A program made the position numbers and the translations under genes. Below the pieces are notes generated by a model. That model was not told the DNA's origin. It was given only the letters and a program-made list of their open reading frames with translations, and made no database searches. This document shows, one piece after another, positions 1 through 9,474 of a DNA stretch of 12,654 nt. Numbering within the stretch: position 1 is the stretch's first letter; each line of letters starts with the position of its first letter. This stretch comes from Pleurotus ostreatus/Saccharomyces cerevisiae fusant (taxonomy: Eukaryota; Opisthokonta), in contig JAMQCK010001050.1 of the NCBI GenBank assembly GCA_024196135.1, positions 1-12,654 on the forward strand. Direction: 5' to 3'.

Positions 1-257
1 TGCGAGATCTCCATTTTCTTCACCTGCTTACGCAGGGAGGCACCGTAACGCTATAGATCGTCTCAGCACACGTCCATTGTACTAAGGATCGCGCCGCTCG
101 AGTTTGATACGCCATCCCCTCAAGTCGAACGCGTCCCTCCAAAGTGAACGTTACTCACCGTACCGTACTTTCCGGTAATTCCGACCTTTTTCGTGCGCTT
201 CGTCTGTTCGATGGTCAGTCAAAGGTTCCATATACGAGCAGCATAACGACGAACCAT
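1..257 (-). CDS. RPL43: Ribosomal protein eL43 (L37a), 5' part, runs off the left edge
   Basis: Component of the large cytosolic ribosomal subunit; the family carries a C4 zinc ribbon that lies beyond the window edge. Exons on the minus strand: 257-255 (the ATG alone), 203-159, and 50-1 (incomplete). Introns are 204-254 (51 nt, with a CTGAC branch-like site before the AG) and 51-158 (108 nt). The joined reading gives M, then TKRTKKVGITGKYGT, then RYGASLRKQVKKMEIS, which is the very conserved eL43 N-terminus. The start was chosen because the 45-nt second exon has no ATG of its own, and an ATG with A at -3 followed by a GTTCGT donor sits at the right distance. An intron directly after the start codon is common in fungal ribosomal protein genes. 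The family identification is secure; the single-codon first exon is slightly less so because the donor is not the usual GTRNGT. Confidence 0.95.
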
Positions 258-557
258 CTTGAGGTGAAGCTTGGGGTGGTTGTGTACGACAGCGGCTGGA
301 CCTCAATCCCAATCCGGATAACGGGACCGTGAGAAGATCGGCCTGCGCCAGCTATGCAGCTGTCCGGCAAAGTCCGTAGAGCCACTTTGCGCACGTGCAT
401 GTTGAACTTCGTCACGCGTCTCGGCCCTTGCCGCATTCAATCAACATTGAACAGACAGCTCGCGATTCCGGTCTATACAGTACTCGCGCTAACTCGCGGA
501 TTGCGATGACATTTCCAAAATTCTATAGGCTACGGATTGACCTCACTTCTTCCATCG
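258..557. other. Intergenic: eL43 upstream region and gene A 3' flank
   Basis: About 300 bases between the eL43 start codon and the gene A stop codon, both genes on the minus strand. It should hold the A 3' UTR and the eL43 promoter and leader. The short open frames on either strand have no recognisable protein character. I see no convincing TATA box, RNA gene or repeat. Confidence 0.5.
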
Positions 558-998
558 CTAGTCCTCAATGTTCTCCGGCTTCTGAACTTCCTCAACTTCA
601 AAGACCTTCTTCACCAGCCCTACACCGCGCTCCCACTCGTCCCATTCCACGTCGCTGGAAATATCCAAGCCCTCGTCGCCCATGTAATGGTGCATCCGCA
701 GCAGCATCGCCTGCAACACGATGTCGAACGAGTGGTAGACAGACTTGCAACAGTCGAATCCCCTTTTATTGCGCTGCAAAATCACGCTTTCCGCCTCCTC
801 GACAGCATCGTTGATGACGACGTAGTGGTATTTGAACCGGACGTCGACGCAGGGCTGCGTGCGGCCCTTGCGAAACCCCATGCTCTCGGGGTGCGCTTGG
901 ACGTAGTCGACGATGCGGTGAATGTCGCCGACGACGGCGTCCCAGACGCTCGTCCACTTTTCGCCGTTCTTGATGGTCCAGTAGTGCGTGTCGCCCAT
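558..998 (-). CDS. Gene A: small protein of unknown function, paralogue of gene B
   Basis: Intron-free frame of 146 codons plus stop, beginning MGDTHYWTIKNGEKWTSVW and ending PENIED. I do not recognise the family. It is real rather than a chance frame because a second copy at 10410-10901 keeps about three quarters of the residues (roughly 107 of 141 aligned by eye), the same start and the same leader. The most conserved blocks are the N-terminal ~42 residues, a DCCKSVY-type segment and an LLRMHH..MGDEGL segment. The protein is acidic near its end, has several Trp and His residues, and shows no signal peptide or membrane span. Compared with B it lacks one residue in the middle and about 17 residues at the C-terminus. 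The start was chosen because identity between the two copies begins at this Met. It could be a soluble basidiomycete-specific protein; no function can be read from it. Confidence 0.8.
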   Translation of the reverse strand: MGDTHYWTIKNGEKWTSVWDAVVGDIHRIVDYVQAHPESMGFRKGRTQPCVDVRFKYHYVVINDAVEEAESVILQRNKRGFDCCKSVYHSFDIVLQAMLLRMHHYMGDEGLDISSDVEWDEWERGVGLVKKVFEVEEVQKPENIED

Positions 999-1096
999 GA
1001 TGTGCGAGACTCGTGTAACGTCGAGAGAAAGGTGGCTGGTGAGGTGATGTAGAGGAGAACAACTCTAGATTGCTGCTCACTGCCACTCTGCGCGAC

Positions 1097-1256
1097 CTAG
1101 ATATAGGGCCTCATCGACCAGGAGTCACGATCTTCGCGACTGCCGCTGCCTTCGGTCCCGACGCACCCCTGGTTCAAACGGAAGGCGCAGTTCGCTTCCT
1201 CGGACTGACTATGCTCCTTTACGTCTGGGTCGACCTGCACTTGTGAATTTACGTCC
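1097..1256 (-). promoter_or_regulatory. Gene A promoter: TATA element plus twin TTTACGT motifs
   Basis: Plus-strand CTAGATATAGGGC at 1097-1109 reads GCCCTATATCTAG on the coding strand, a TATA-like element 99 nt upstream of the gene A start. Further up are two TTTACGTC motifs at 1218-1225 and 1248-1255 (GACGTAAA on the coding strand, resembling a bZIP/CRE half-site), exactly 30 bp apart. The same elements occur upstream of gene B, with the TATA at exactly the same distance from the ATG and the twin motif with the same 30-bp period. The factor that binds is unknown. Confidence 0.6.
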
Positions 1257-1407
1257 AAGCGGGCAGGGTCCAGAATAACTCGAGTCACGTCTGCCTCTGC
1301 TTTGTCGACGTGCATGACGATAGCACAGCGTGTACTCGTACCCAAAGTGTCTATTGATTTGGCTCGTACATACAGTAGAAGTAGGAGTCGACTATGGCAT
1401 TGTACAA

Positions 1408-1419
1408 CAAACAAACAAA
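1408..1419. repeat. Short (CAAA)3 tract in the helicase 3' flank
   Basis: Three exact CAAA units on the plus strand, read as TTTG repeats just after the stop codon of the large minus-strand gene. A T/G-rich run here fits a 3' UTR or processing region, but no AATAAA signal is obvious. Confidence 0.4.
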
Positions 1420-1466
1420 TTCAAGTTCAATCCGTCGATATCGTACAGTCATGCATCAGTCCGCGT

Positions 1467-4400
1467 CTAAGCACCCCGTCCCCAATCCCAGTGAGGATCC
1501 AGACCGCCTTGCTCTCTCGCCAGGTTCTCGTACTCCATCGCTCGCGTGTTCGACGAATGCAGTTGATGATTCGATCCTCCTATGGGGCAGTCGCACTCGG
1601 GGCATCTTGCCGTCTCCATGGCGCCTCCGCACTATGACACCAGCTATTAGCAGATATAGATGGATAAGGTGATGAGCATACCTCTCCTATAACAAAGGTA
1701 TGACCGTTCTGGCAGTTGTAGAAGTGCCCACGATAGCCTTGACCGATGTCAGCAATGCGTCCGTGCCGTCTAGCGAAGCGGTGTCCACTCACCGAAGCCC
1801 ATGCTGCGGACAATGTCCTGCATCTCCGACGTTGAGAGCGGCGCATACGCTGTGTCGCTCTGGATGTGCTCCGCAAGTTTCCCGTACTCCTCGACATATC
1901 TGTTTGCCTTGGCGGTGCAGTTGTCTTGATACCACTTGCGCTCGGCCTGACGTTCCGACATAGTGCGACAAGGTCGAGCGGCGACGTACTTGCTTTCTTC
2001 GACCGAGAGCTGTCTGCGCGCTTTCGCCTCTTGGTCGCGTATGTCCTGTACGAACTTCGAGCGTTGCTCGCCGTGATACTTACCCAACCGGAGTTGCGTC
2101 TCCCTTCGCACGAAAACAAAGAAGCGGTACTTCTCCATGTCGACCCGTAGGCCCAACAGAGCGCATCGCGCTGCCTGTCTTGACGCACAAGACCTATTCG
2201 CCATCTCCAGCGCCTTCGCCGTGTCCGCAGAACAACTGGCGTAGACGACCTCCAAGAACGTGAACCATAGCTGGCGATGGACCGCTTTCTGTTCATCACT
2301 TCCCGCGGCGCTGCCGAGAGCATCGTAGCGTGCGCGACCGACTTGCGCAACGCGGAGGCGAATTTCGACGGAGTACATGAAGGCGTCCACCTGGAAGCGT
2401 GTATCGGCTTTGTGCGGCGGCTGGCCGATCTTCTTGTCGACGATGCGCATGGCGTCGGGCTCCGGAGTGGTGGATGTGCCTGCAAGAACGATGGCGTCGT
2501 GCTCGAGACGGTACAGAGTGGCGAGGGCCGCTTGGTAGGTGCGGACGTGCGGGCCCTTTGTCGCGGCGACCTTCACGATCTTCTTGTATGCGTCGAACAA
2601 CGGTTTGACGGCCTTCCTCCAGGTCTTCGCTTCCTCGCTACCAAAGCCTCGTGCCACCGTGACGTCGAATAGGTTGACCGGCATCGGCTCGTCTTCCTTA
2701 GCGTTGCCTTGGGCCGCGCGCCATGTCGTGAGCACTGCGTCTAGCTCCCCGCCCGCCTTGCTGACTTGGGCGCTCTTAATGGTCTTGGCTGCACTTTCGA
2801 GCTCGGACAGGCGGTTGTCCAGAGAGCCGATGTCGCGCGTCGCGGCGCCCAGCGCTTTGGACATGGAACTGGCGACATTGCGCTCGAGTATATCGAGGTG
2901 AGCTCGCTTGACAACACGTCCATACCGCCGCGCCGTGATCGGACCTCGACACGTAGGACAGGAGGGCGGGTTCTGATAGTCGACCGGCGGCGCCTTGACA
3001 TCGACGTAGCGCGAGATGGTGCCGTCAGAAGCGTACTCGGCCTCATAGAACGAGGACATCCCGCAATGGCCGTCCAGCGTTTCCACAGTGAAGATATGGC
3101 CGCATGCGAGGGTGATGATGCGACTGTTCATGCCCGAAGCGCCCAGGTCGAGATCGGCAGCCGTCTCCCCCATGATGAGGTCGACAACGATCTGAGCCTT
3201 TTGATCTTCGGTGAAGCACTCAATACAGGCTTGCTGGTCGCAGGGCTCCCCGCAGACTTCGCCGAAGGCGTCAGCAGAATGTGTGAATGCTATAATGAAT
3301 GACTTACTCGAGGGACAACGATGCCCACACGCATCAGATATTGTCGTACACGGCTCGTCGCAAGGCAGGCGCGAACATATCTGAACATAGATTCAATCTC
3401 AAGTACTAGCAAAGCGAGGAAAAGACCTACTGAGCCGCACGGAACGGGGCAAGTCTGATGGGCGCACGACCACGGGCATTGCTCCATGCAAGGAGGGCAG
3501 GGCTCGGAGCAAGGCTTCCTGCACTCGTGGTGAACACAGCTCATCCGGCAGGCTTGTTGGCACGCATCGTTGCATTCATGGTCCTGCGCACAAGCCAACC
3601 CACAGAGGTGTTGACAGTATAGCTTGCGCTCGCACGGGTGGCTCTGATGAATCGTGCGCTCGATGCGGGTGCTGGCTTGAGGTGCCGTAAGCTGGCGACA
3701 CTGGAAGCATTGGGCCGAGCAGTTGCGAGAGCAGCAAGGCATCGCGAGCCCGCAGACCGCTTTGCAGTTGACTTTTGCGGGATCGCGGTGGCATTCTACC
3801 ATTGCAGTGTGCTCGCAAAGGGGCAATTGCTTCGTGACTTTGACCCTGCACTTGACGGAAGCAAGGTCCTCCATGTCGTGACTGTAGGCACGGTCAGCTT
3901 GCAAATAAGCCGTACTCATGGAATTACCGTACCATCTAACGCGCGCAGCAACATGTCCGCAAGGGAGTTGAACGTTGTACATGGGGAACTCGCAGTCGCC
4001 ACAAGGCTGTCCGCACTCGCTAGGGCAAGGATGTTGTCGAGGGCACTTGATACGGGGACAAGGCATTGTACACTTCATCCGACCGTGCATCTCAAGGTCG
4101 GGATGGCACTGGGAAGAATTCAATGATTGATTTGGATATATTTTGTAGGTTCACGTACCACCGACTGGCACGTATGCCCACACTTGAGCTGATAGTCACA
4201 GCGGGCAAGACAACCGCCTTCCGGAGCCTCCAGCGGAAGCTGGTTGGGCCCGTCGATCTCGCGAGTCGTGTCTGGATGGCGCGGGCATATGATAGGCAGC
4301 GCGGTACCGACTTGGTCCTTCGCCTCCATCTCGTCCAAGATCTTTGACCAGGTGGCGTTATGACGGAGATTCGCTGCATTTCCGAGGATGTACTGGCCAT

Positions 4401-7400
4401 GCTTCGCTCTTGACAAGGCGACATTGATGCGGTTCACGACCTTGAGGAAACCAATGGGCGAGTCCCCGGCAAAGTCACCGGAGTTCCTGACGAGCGAGAC
4501 AATGACAATCTTGGCCTCTTCACCCTGGAAGGTGTCAACGGTACCGAGACGAATCTGAGCACCTGTCAGTACCTAATCTGCATCATCTCACAACACACTG
4601 CACTTACATGCTTCGCAACCTGCACATTCTCAAATGATTCGCCAGGCTCCAGTTCTTCACCGCCTTGACGTTCGAGCTGTTCTTGGTCTCTTTCGTCCAA
4701 AGAAACCGCGAGCTTAGCATCCTTGAGCGCGGCGCGAACCTTCTGCAGCTGTCCAAGATATGCACACAGGACAGCAATATTGCCCTTGCCGGTGTATGGT
4801 CCTTGCTTGAGGAAATAAATGACGAGGTCGCGAATCATATCTACCTGCACGTCTGTCAGACCAGGAGGATCGAAAATAGGACAGACGACATTACTTCAAA
4901 CATGTTGAACTTCGAAACCGAGTCCTTCTCGCCATTCTCCTGATGCGTATGGGTGAAGAAGAAGACATTCTTCCTCATACCCTGGACATCTGGGTACTGC
5001 TCGACCAGGGGATGATCGCTCAGCGTCGGGTACAGTATAAGCCTATCCTGGATTAGCCTCGCTTGACGTGGAAGGACAACACGTGCAATACCTTGGATAG
5101 TCGGCGATCTGCGGGCGCATACGCCGCTGGACATTGATGAGAGACATGGGGGCACCGTTGTCGGCGAGGCGTTCCATCAATGAGCGGTCGAACTTGTAGA
5201 TGCGGCCACCGACAGAGTGGTCCATCGACAAACCTTTCGTTGTTTCCGTCAGCGCTCAACGAGGTGCTGCAGCAGTTGGACTCACCGTAAGTTGCCAAGG
5301 TGGGCCGTAGTTGCTGTGGGTCGCCAATCTCGATGAGATGTTGAACTATAGGGGGCTTGTTCAGGAATGCGACATCTAGACGTCGGTGCGCCTTACCGGA
5401 TGGTACGAGCGATGCGAGGATGTGCGCCTCAAGGACTTGGCCGGCTTCCTCCACCATCAGAACTTTTGGCGAGATTGCCTGCAAACATAAGGGATCGGGC
5501 ATATTTTCGACGCTTGAATACACGCACGTTCAGCAGGGACACGAGCTTCGCAGCGCCTGATGAGCGATGATGAGTACGGCACCGGTACACACAGAATGAT
5601 GTGAGCTCACCCGTCGTCGTGCAACCAATAAGTTCGGTACGGCGAAGCAGCTCTCGGCGAGACTGTATGTGGGTCAGTACAAAGCATGTGTGGTCAGATC
5701 GTCAACTCTACCTCATTCTTGACATTGTCGTAATTCTGGCATGCCTCGAGGTATTGGATGCGCCGCTGCTCGAACTCGTCCAGGTTTGCTGCATACGCCA
5801 TCTGACGGACCTCCTCTTCCCAGTGCTTTGCCAAGCGCGTGCGATCGCGCAGGTTTAGGTTCCATGGGTTCTCGGTGGCCTGAAGCTGCTCAATGCTACG
5901 AGCGCGCTGATTGTTTGCCGGCATGGGAGGCACAGAGCTAAAGCCGAGCGACAGGAAGAAAAACAGCCGCGGATCTGGTTCGGCGTCGGGGCGGGGCTGC
6001 GCAGCCTCGAAGAATGAGCTTTCGTCAGCATCCTCAGCGTCAGCCTCGATATCCGTGACTCCCGAGCCGTTATTGAGAATCCCAGCAGAGCCAGATGGAC
6101 CACTTGCGGGAACAGGTGGCGGTACATCGCGGATGAATCTGAGGTCGAGCCCGGCACGCCAGAATCCGTACAGCGTCTGCGGCACGCCCTTCTCGCCTTT
6201 CTTCCCTCGCTTGCCCACCTCGGTCCATTCGCCATTCTCTTCTTCCTCCTGGAGTTGGTACCGATGTAGCTGCTGGATCCAAAAAGGGGCGTCTTCGTCG
6301 AACTTGCGCGCGAGCTCGGGCTCGTGAAGGTCGAGATACTCCTTGACTTTGGACCAGTGCACGAAGGGTACCTGGATAGTGTCCATGACGCTGTCCATCT
6401 TCTCCTGCGCCTCCTTCATGATCGCGTACTCGCGTTGAAGAGTCCTGTGCAGTGATGTCCGTCCCGCAACCCTCTCCAGCTCGTTCAGATTGTATTGCGA
6501 CACGAGCTCATCTGTAGACCGAGAACCCAGGCGGACGATGTTCGTTGTGATGCCGGCGTCCAACACAGATCTCAACATGTGATCCAGTGCGTGGTTGGTA
6601 TAGGCGATCAGTACTGTGGATATCAGTCAGATGCATATCCTGTGGAACACGGGTGACTGACCAATGGGCTTGATCTTGTTTTTGAAGAGGACCCGCAAGA
6701 GTTCCTTTCCTGTAAAGCTCTACAATCTGGTGAGTAGGCGCTCATATAATGATGATATACACGGCCTAACCTTTCCAGTACCAGGCGGCCTGTTGATCAG
6801 TCCGTCAGCGAAGCCTTCGAGTACGGTACGATTCGGTACTCACCCTTGGATCAAACTGATTTCTCTCGTCAGCGTGTCGACCACAGACTGTGCTTGAGAG
6901 TGATCCAGATAGCTTCCGTCAATGAGTTGCTGTCGCACTCGAGCGATCGATGCAGCATTCTGTGTATCCAAGCGATCTATATTCGCCCCGGGGTTCATCA
7001 AGCACGAAAGGTCGAAGCGGAACCCAGGCGCGCGGGTGTAACGCGGTGGCGGCATTGGGACGCCCGCCAGACTTCCCTCCCTTGCGATGTAGTCTGCGAA
7101 CGGTATAGCCGTCGGCTCCGCGGCCTGCAGTGTCTCCAGGAATGGACGCGCCGACTCGAACAAGACGCTGTTGTCGACGAGGAACGCGTACTTCCCTTGC
7201 TGAGTATTCGAGATCGCCTCGTTTCGCAGCGCATAGAGCTCGATCTCGGCGTCGAAGAACGAGACGCGGACCTCGATTCGCCCGGCGTTCGCGCGCGCGG
7301 ACTCGCCGATCTCCTCGCCATTAGATTGCAGGGTGCCCAGGAAGATGCGATTCTCGTCGTTGGAGGACAGGACGAGGGCGATCAGGTTGCCGCTGGACAG

Positions 7401-9474
7401 ACGCCGGCTGTGCTCCCAATACTCATATCGCTTCTGTGGGTGCTCGTCGCGAGGTGCGCCTGGGGGAGCATCGACACGCAGGCCAACCGTAAGCTTTTGG
7501 CGCTCGGCCTTTGCGGGCGAGAACTCGGCGCCGGAGTAAAGGTGGAAGAAGACCGAGTCGTGTCCACTGCTGCGGTACGAGCCGCCACCCGTTCGCAACA
7601 AGTTTGCGAGCTGGGTCGTTCGCTGCTGTTGGCCTCGGCGCAGTGCTGAGGTCCTCATCTCGTGTAGATCATTCATGACGACGTTCACCGACCGCCTCAC
7701 AGTCGAGCTATACCGAGTGGTCAGTTAAAGTGTACAATGCTATGCATGGAGGCCCTTACATCATCTCCTCGCGTAACAAGCGGAACTGGATGTCCAGGTG
7801 CTTCTGCATCGAGTTTGCGGGCAGATGGTGCGGGGCATTGGCGACGAAGTACGGAAGGTAGGGGTCGACCGGACACATGAGCTCCTGGTGCGTCGGTGCG
7901 ATCCTGATCTCCTGAATCACGGCCGAGTCGTTGTCGTGGCGTACGCCCTCCTCGCGCAGCGCTCCCGGCGCGTCGTAGCTCTGCGTAAGCTGGGCGACGA
8001 GCGCGTCCTGCCTCTGTACATGGGAGATGCCTCCAGCGCGCCCCGGCCGCCTCTGCTTCTCCGCCACACCGAACTCGCGCTGGACGACAGAGAGCAAGCG
8101 CTCGACGTCCTTGCCTATGTGCGCAAGCGTGGGGCCGCGGATGTCTTGCGGACTGGAAGCGATGGGGTCGGCGAAGGTGCGGTTGTTGACGCCGTCGCGC
8201 CAGACGATGAACCAGGACGCCAGGTTCTCCACGAAGGTGAGAATCTGCGGGTGGTCGCGGACTGCGCTTTTGAAGCGAGCGAAGAACCTGGCATATGTGG
8301 TATCAGTCACAAGACACCATTGTAGGGGATGTGTACGCACTCAGTATAGAAGGTTGTCAGAACCTCAAAGACGAGAATGCCGTCTAGTGGGCTCTGGTGC
8401 GTACCCGCAACGCCTGCCCAGCTCCGTGCGGTAATCATGGCCTCCACGTTCGTCGACAATGTGTTGTGAATCCTCTCGTAGCCGTTCTTAACGACCGTGA
8501 AGAGCTTGCTGAAGACGCGAGCAATGAATATGAGTACATGGCGGCGGTTCGGTGACATAAGTCTTACTTCACGTTCTGGGACATCGTCGTCTTATATACC
8601 ATATCACAGGCAAAGAACTGACGCCACAACCTCAGTATATAGTGACCCATCAATATCGCAATAGGACTCATACCTCAATCAACGGGAAGTACCCCTTTTG
8701 AAACGACAGGTTACGCCCGGAAGTCGTCGCGGCGCACGATACTGAATCCCATTGCAGAACTTGAGCAACGAGGAGCAGTGCGTCACCCTGATCGAGGTGA
8801 GAAGACAGTGGTGAGCGAGGACACGACGACGTACGTTGACGACGGTATCCAGAAATCGCTGCGCATAGTCCGTGTTCTAGAGACGTAAGTGGGTGGTCGA
8901 TACATATGATGAACGGATCACGTACCCAATGCGGGTTGCGCTTGTTGACGCTCCCGAAGATCTTGACGAAGCTCTCGACGCGATACGCCGACTCCAATAC
9001 AAGGGATAGTTGCCGCTGCAGGAGTACCTTGAGGTGGTTGTGCACCTCGCTGGGCTTCATGTTGAGGTCGGCGCTCCTCTGCATGCCGTTGCCGATAGAC
9101 AGCCCCTCCATCGTGAAGAACTCCACTTCCTCCGCCTCCCCCTGGGGCACATCCGACTCCGCGACGCCAGGGCGCCTATCGTGACGGAAGGTGCAGTCGA
9201 AACCGCGGTTGCAGGTCCCGTTCGTCCAGTAGAAATCGCAGACTTGGCGCGGCGCCCTGTCAGGACGGGGCGGCGGTGCAGGGCTTGGGCTACCCCGCCC
9301 ACGGCTCGATCCTCGAAAGGGCTGATCTCCGCCTCTACCTCCCCGCCCTCGACCCCGTCCGCGCTGGTCTCCATTGCTGTTCCCTCCTCCTCTGACTCCT
9401 CGATTGTTACCGCGGTTGTTACCGCGGTTGCCGCGCGCATTCTGCGCACCTCGTCCGCCGCCGAACGAAGACAT
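1467..9474 (-). CDS. ZNFX1: ZNFX1/Hrr1-family SF1 RNA helicase with CCCH, NFX1 and RZ zinc fingers (23 exons)
   Basis: Predicted 2291 aa. Exons (high to low coordinate): 9474-8926, 8876-8835, 8787-8674, 8617-8568, 8508-8341, 8287-7760, 7707-6844, 6789-6771, 6719-6662, 6613-5712, 5662-5611, 5556-5528, 5478-5286, 5233-5092, 5042-4895, 4844-4608, 4554-4159, 4108-3933, 3881-3431, 3380-3308, 3256-1793, 1737-1682, 1631-1467. All phases close and all introns are 47-59 nt. Domains: RGG/Asn-rich tail 1-~60; CCCH finger C79, C88, C94, H98; helicase with Walker A GPPGTGKS 772-779, motif Ia TNHALDH 803-809, Walker B VEEAGQ 1134-1139, GDPQQLRP 1177-1184, QRRMRP 1225-1230, TVDTFQGEEA 1370-1379, NVALSRAK 1409-1416; NFX1-type Cys-rich repeats about 1450-1745; possible C/H zinc site 1782-1833; RZ finger C2227, H2231, C2247, C2250 followed by GGSNH. 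Known of the family: S. pombe Hrr1 acts in RNAi-directed heterochromatin, worm ZNFX-1 in small-RNA inheritance, mammalian ZNFX1 in RNA sensing. All helicase motifs seen are intact, so an active ATPase is likely. Its own role here is inferred. Confidence 0.95.
1566..1737 (-). other. RZ-type zinc finger split by intron 22
   Basis: Exon 22 encodes YRGHFYNCQNGHTFVIGE with zinc ligands C2227 and H2231. Exon 23 begins CGGAMETARCPECDCPIGG with C2247 and C2250 and continues to the conserved Asn-His. This C-x3-H...C-x2-C pattern with ECGGAM and IGG..H is the RZ finger of vertebrate ZNFX1 and RNF213. In RNF213 this finger is needed for a RING-independent ubiquitin ligase activity. Whether the fungal protein has that activity is inference. 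Confidence 0.88.
3257..4158 (-). other. NFX1-type Cys-rich repeat region of the helicase
   Basis: Exons 18-20 encode dense Cys/His repeats of the NFX1 kind, such as CGHTCQSVCHPD (across an intron), CGQPCGDC, LPCGH and CPVPCGS. The first Cys pairs lie at the end of exon 17 and the last (CGEPCDQQACIEC) at the start of exon 21. Splicing out intron 18 (3882-3932, 51 nt, GCTGAC branch-like site) creates a Cys codon across the junction, giving VRCHDMED; this restores a ligand and supports the intron. In other family members these repeats serve nucleic-acid or protein binding. Confidence 0.85.
6771..6789 (-). other. 19-nt microexon carrying most of the Walker A P-loop
   Basis: With the two bases before it, this exon spells GPPGTGK; the Ser of GKS comes from the next exon (6719-6662). 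Upstream intron 6790-6843 has GTGAGT and CAG ends. The downstream intron 6720-6770 has a GTTAGG donor and a GTAG acceptor. Reading through the downstream intron meets a TAG at its last base, so splicing is required. The next exon begins SFTGKELL and leads to the motif Ia segment, as expected for this helicase family. Confidence 0.85.
8926..9474 (-). other. Helicase exon 1: RGG-rich tail and CCCH zinc finger
   Basis: The first ~60 residues are almost entirely Gly, Arg, Asn and Ser with repeated GNRG and GRGRG units, then a Pro-rich linker, then C-x8-C-x5-C-x3-H (C79 to H98). RGG tails and CCCH fingers are both typical RNA-binding elements. The start at 9474 opens the RGG tail directly and has no upstream in-frame alternative that I favour. 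The exon ends at a GTACGT donor. Confidence 0.85.

Noticed and set aside
537..1052. Plus-strand open frame of 171 codons
   Set aside because: Antisense to gene A. The minus-strand frame is supported by its conserved paralogue B; the similar plus frame over gene B arises from the same duplicated DNA.
1580..2485. Minus-strand open frame of 301 codons in another phase of the helicase
   Set aside because: It is an Arg/Ser-rich shadow of exon 21; the overlapping frame carries family-like sequence with correct splice junctions at both ends.
2766..3302. Plus-strand open frame of 178 codons
   Set aside because: Antisense shadow of the helicase exon 21, with no recognisable motifs or splice context.
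5043..5091. Alternative CAG acceptor 5 nt upstream for intron 14
   Set aside because: It would shift the frame; the TAG acceptor at 5043 gives DYPRLILYP in frame with the rest of the helicase.
6725..6770. Alternative CAG acceptor after the P-loop microexon
   Set aside because: It gives GK followed by IVELYRKG, losing the Ser of Walker A and the downstream frame. The GTAG acceptor at 6720 yields GKSFTGKELL and leads in frame to motif Ia.
6846..7649. Plus-strand open frame of 267 codons
   Set aside because: It lies fully antisense to helicase exon 7, whose frame continues into the P-loop. Long antisense frames are expected in GC-rich coding DNA.
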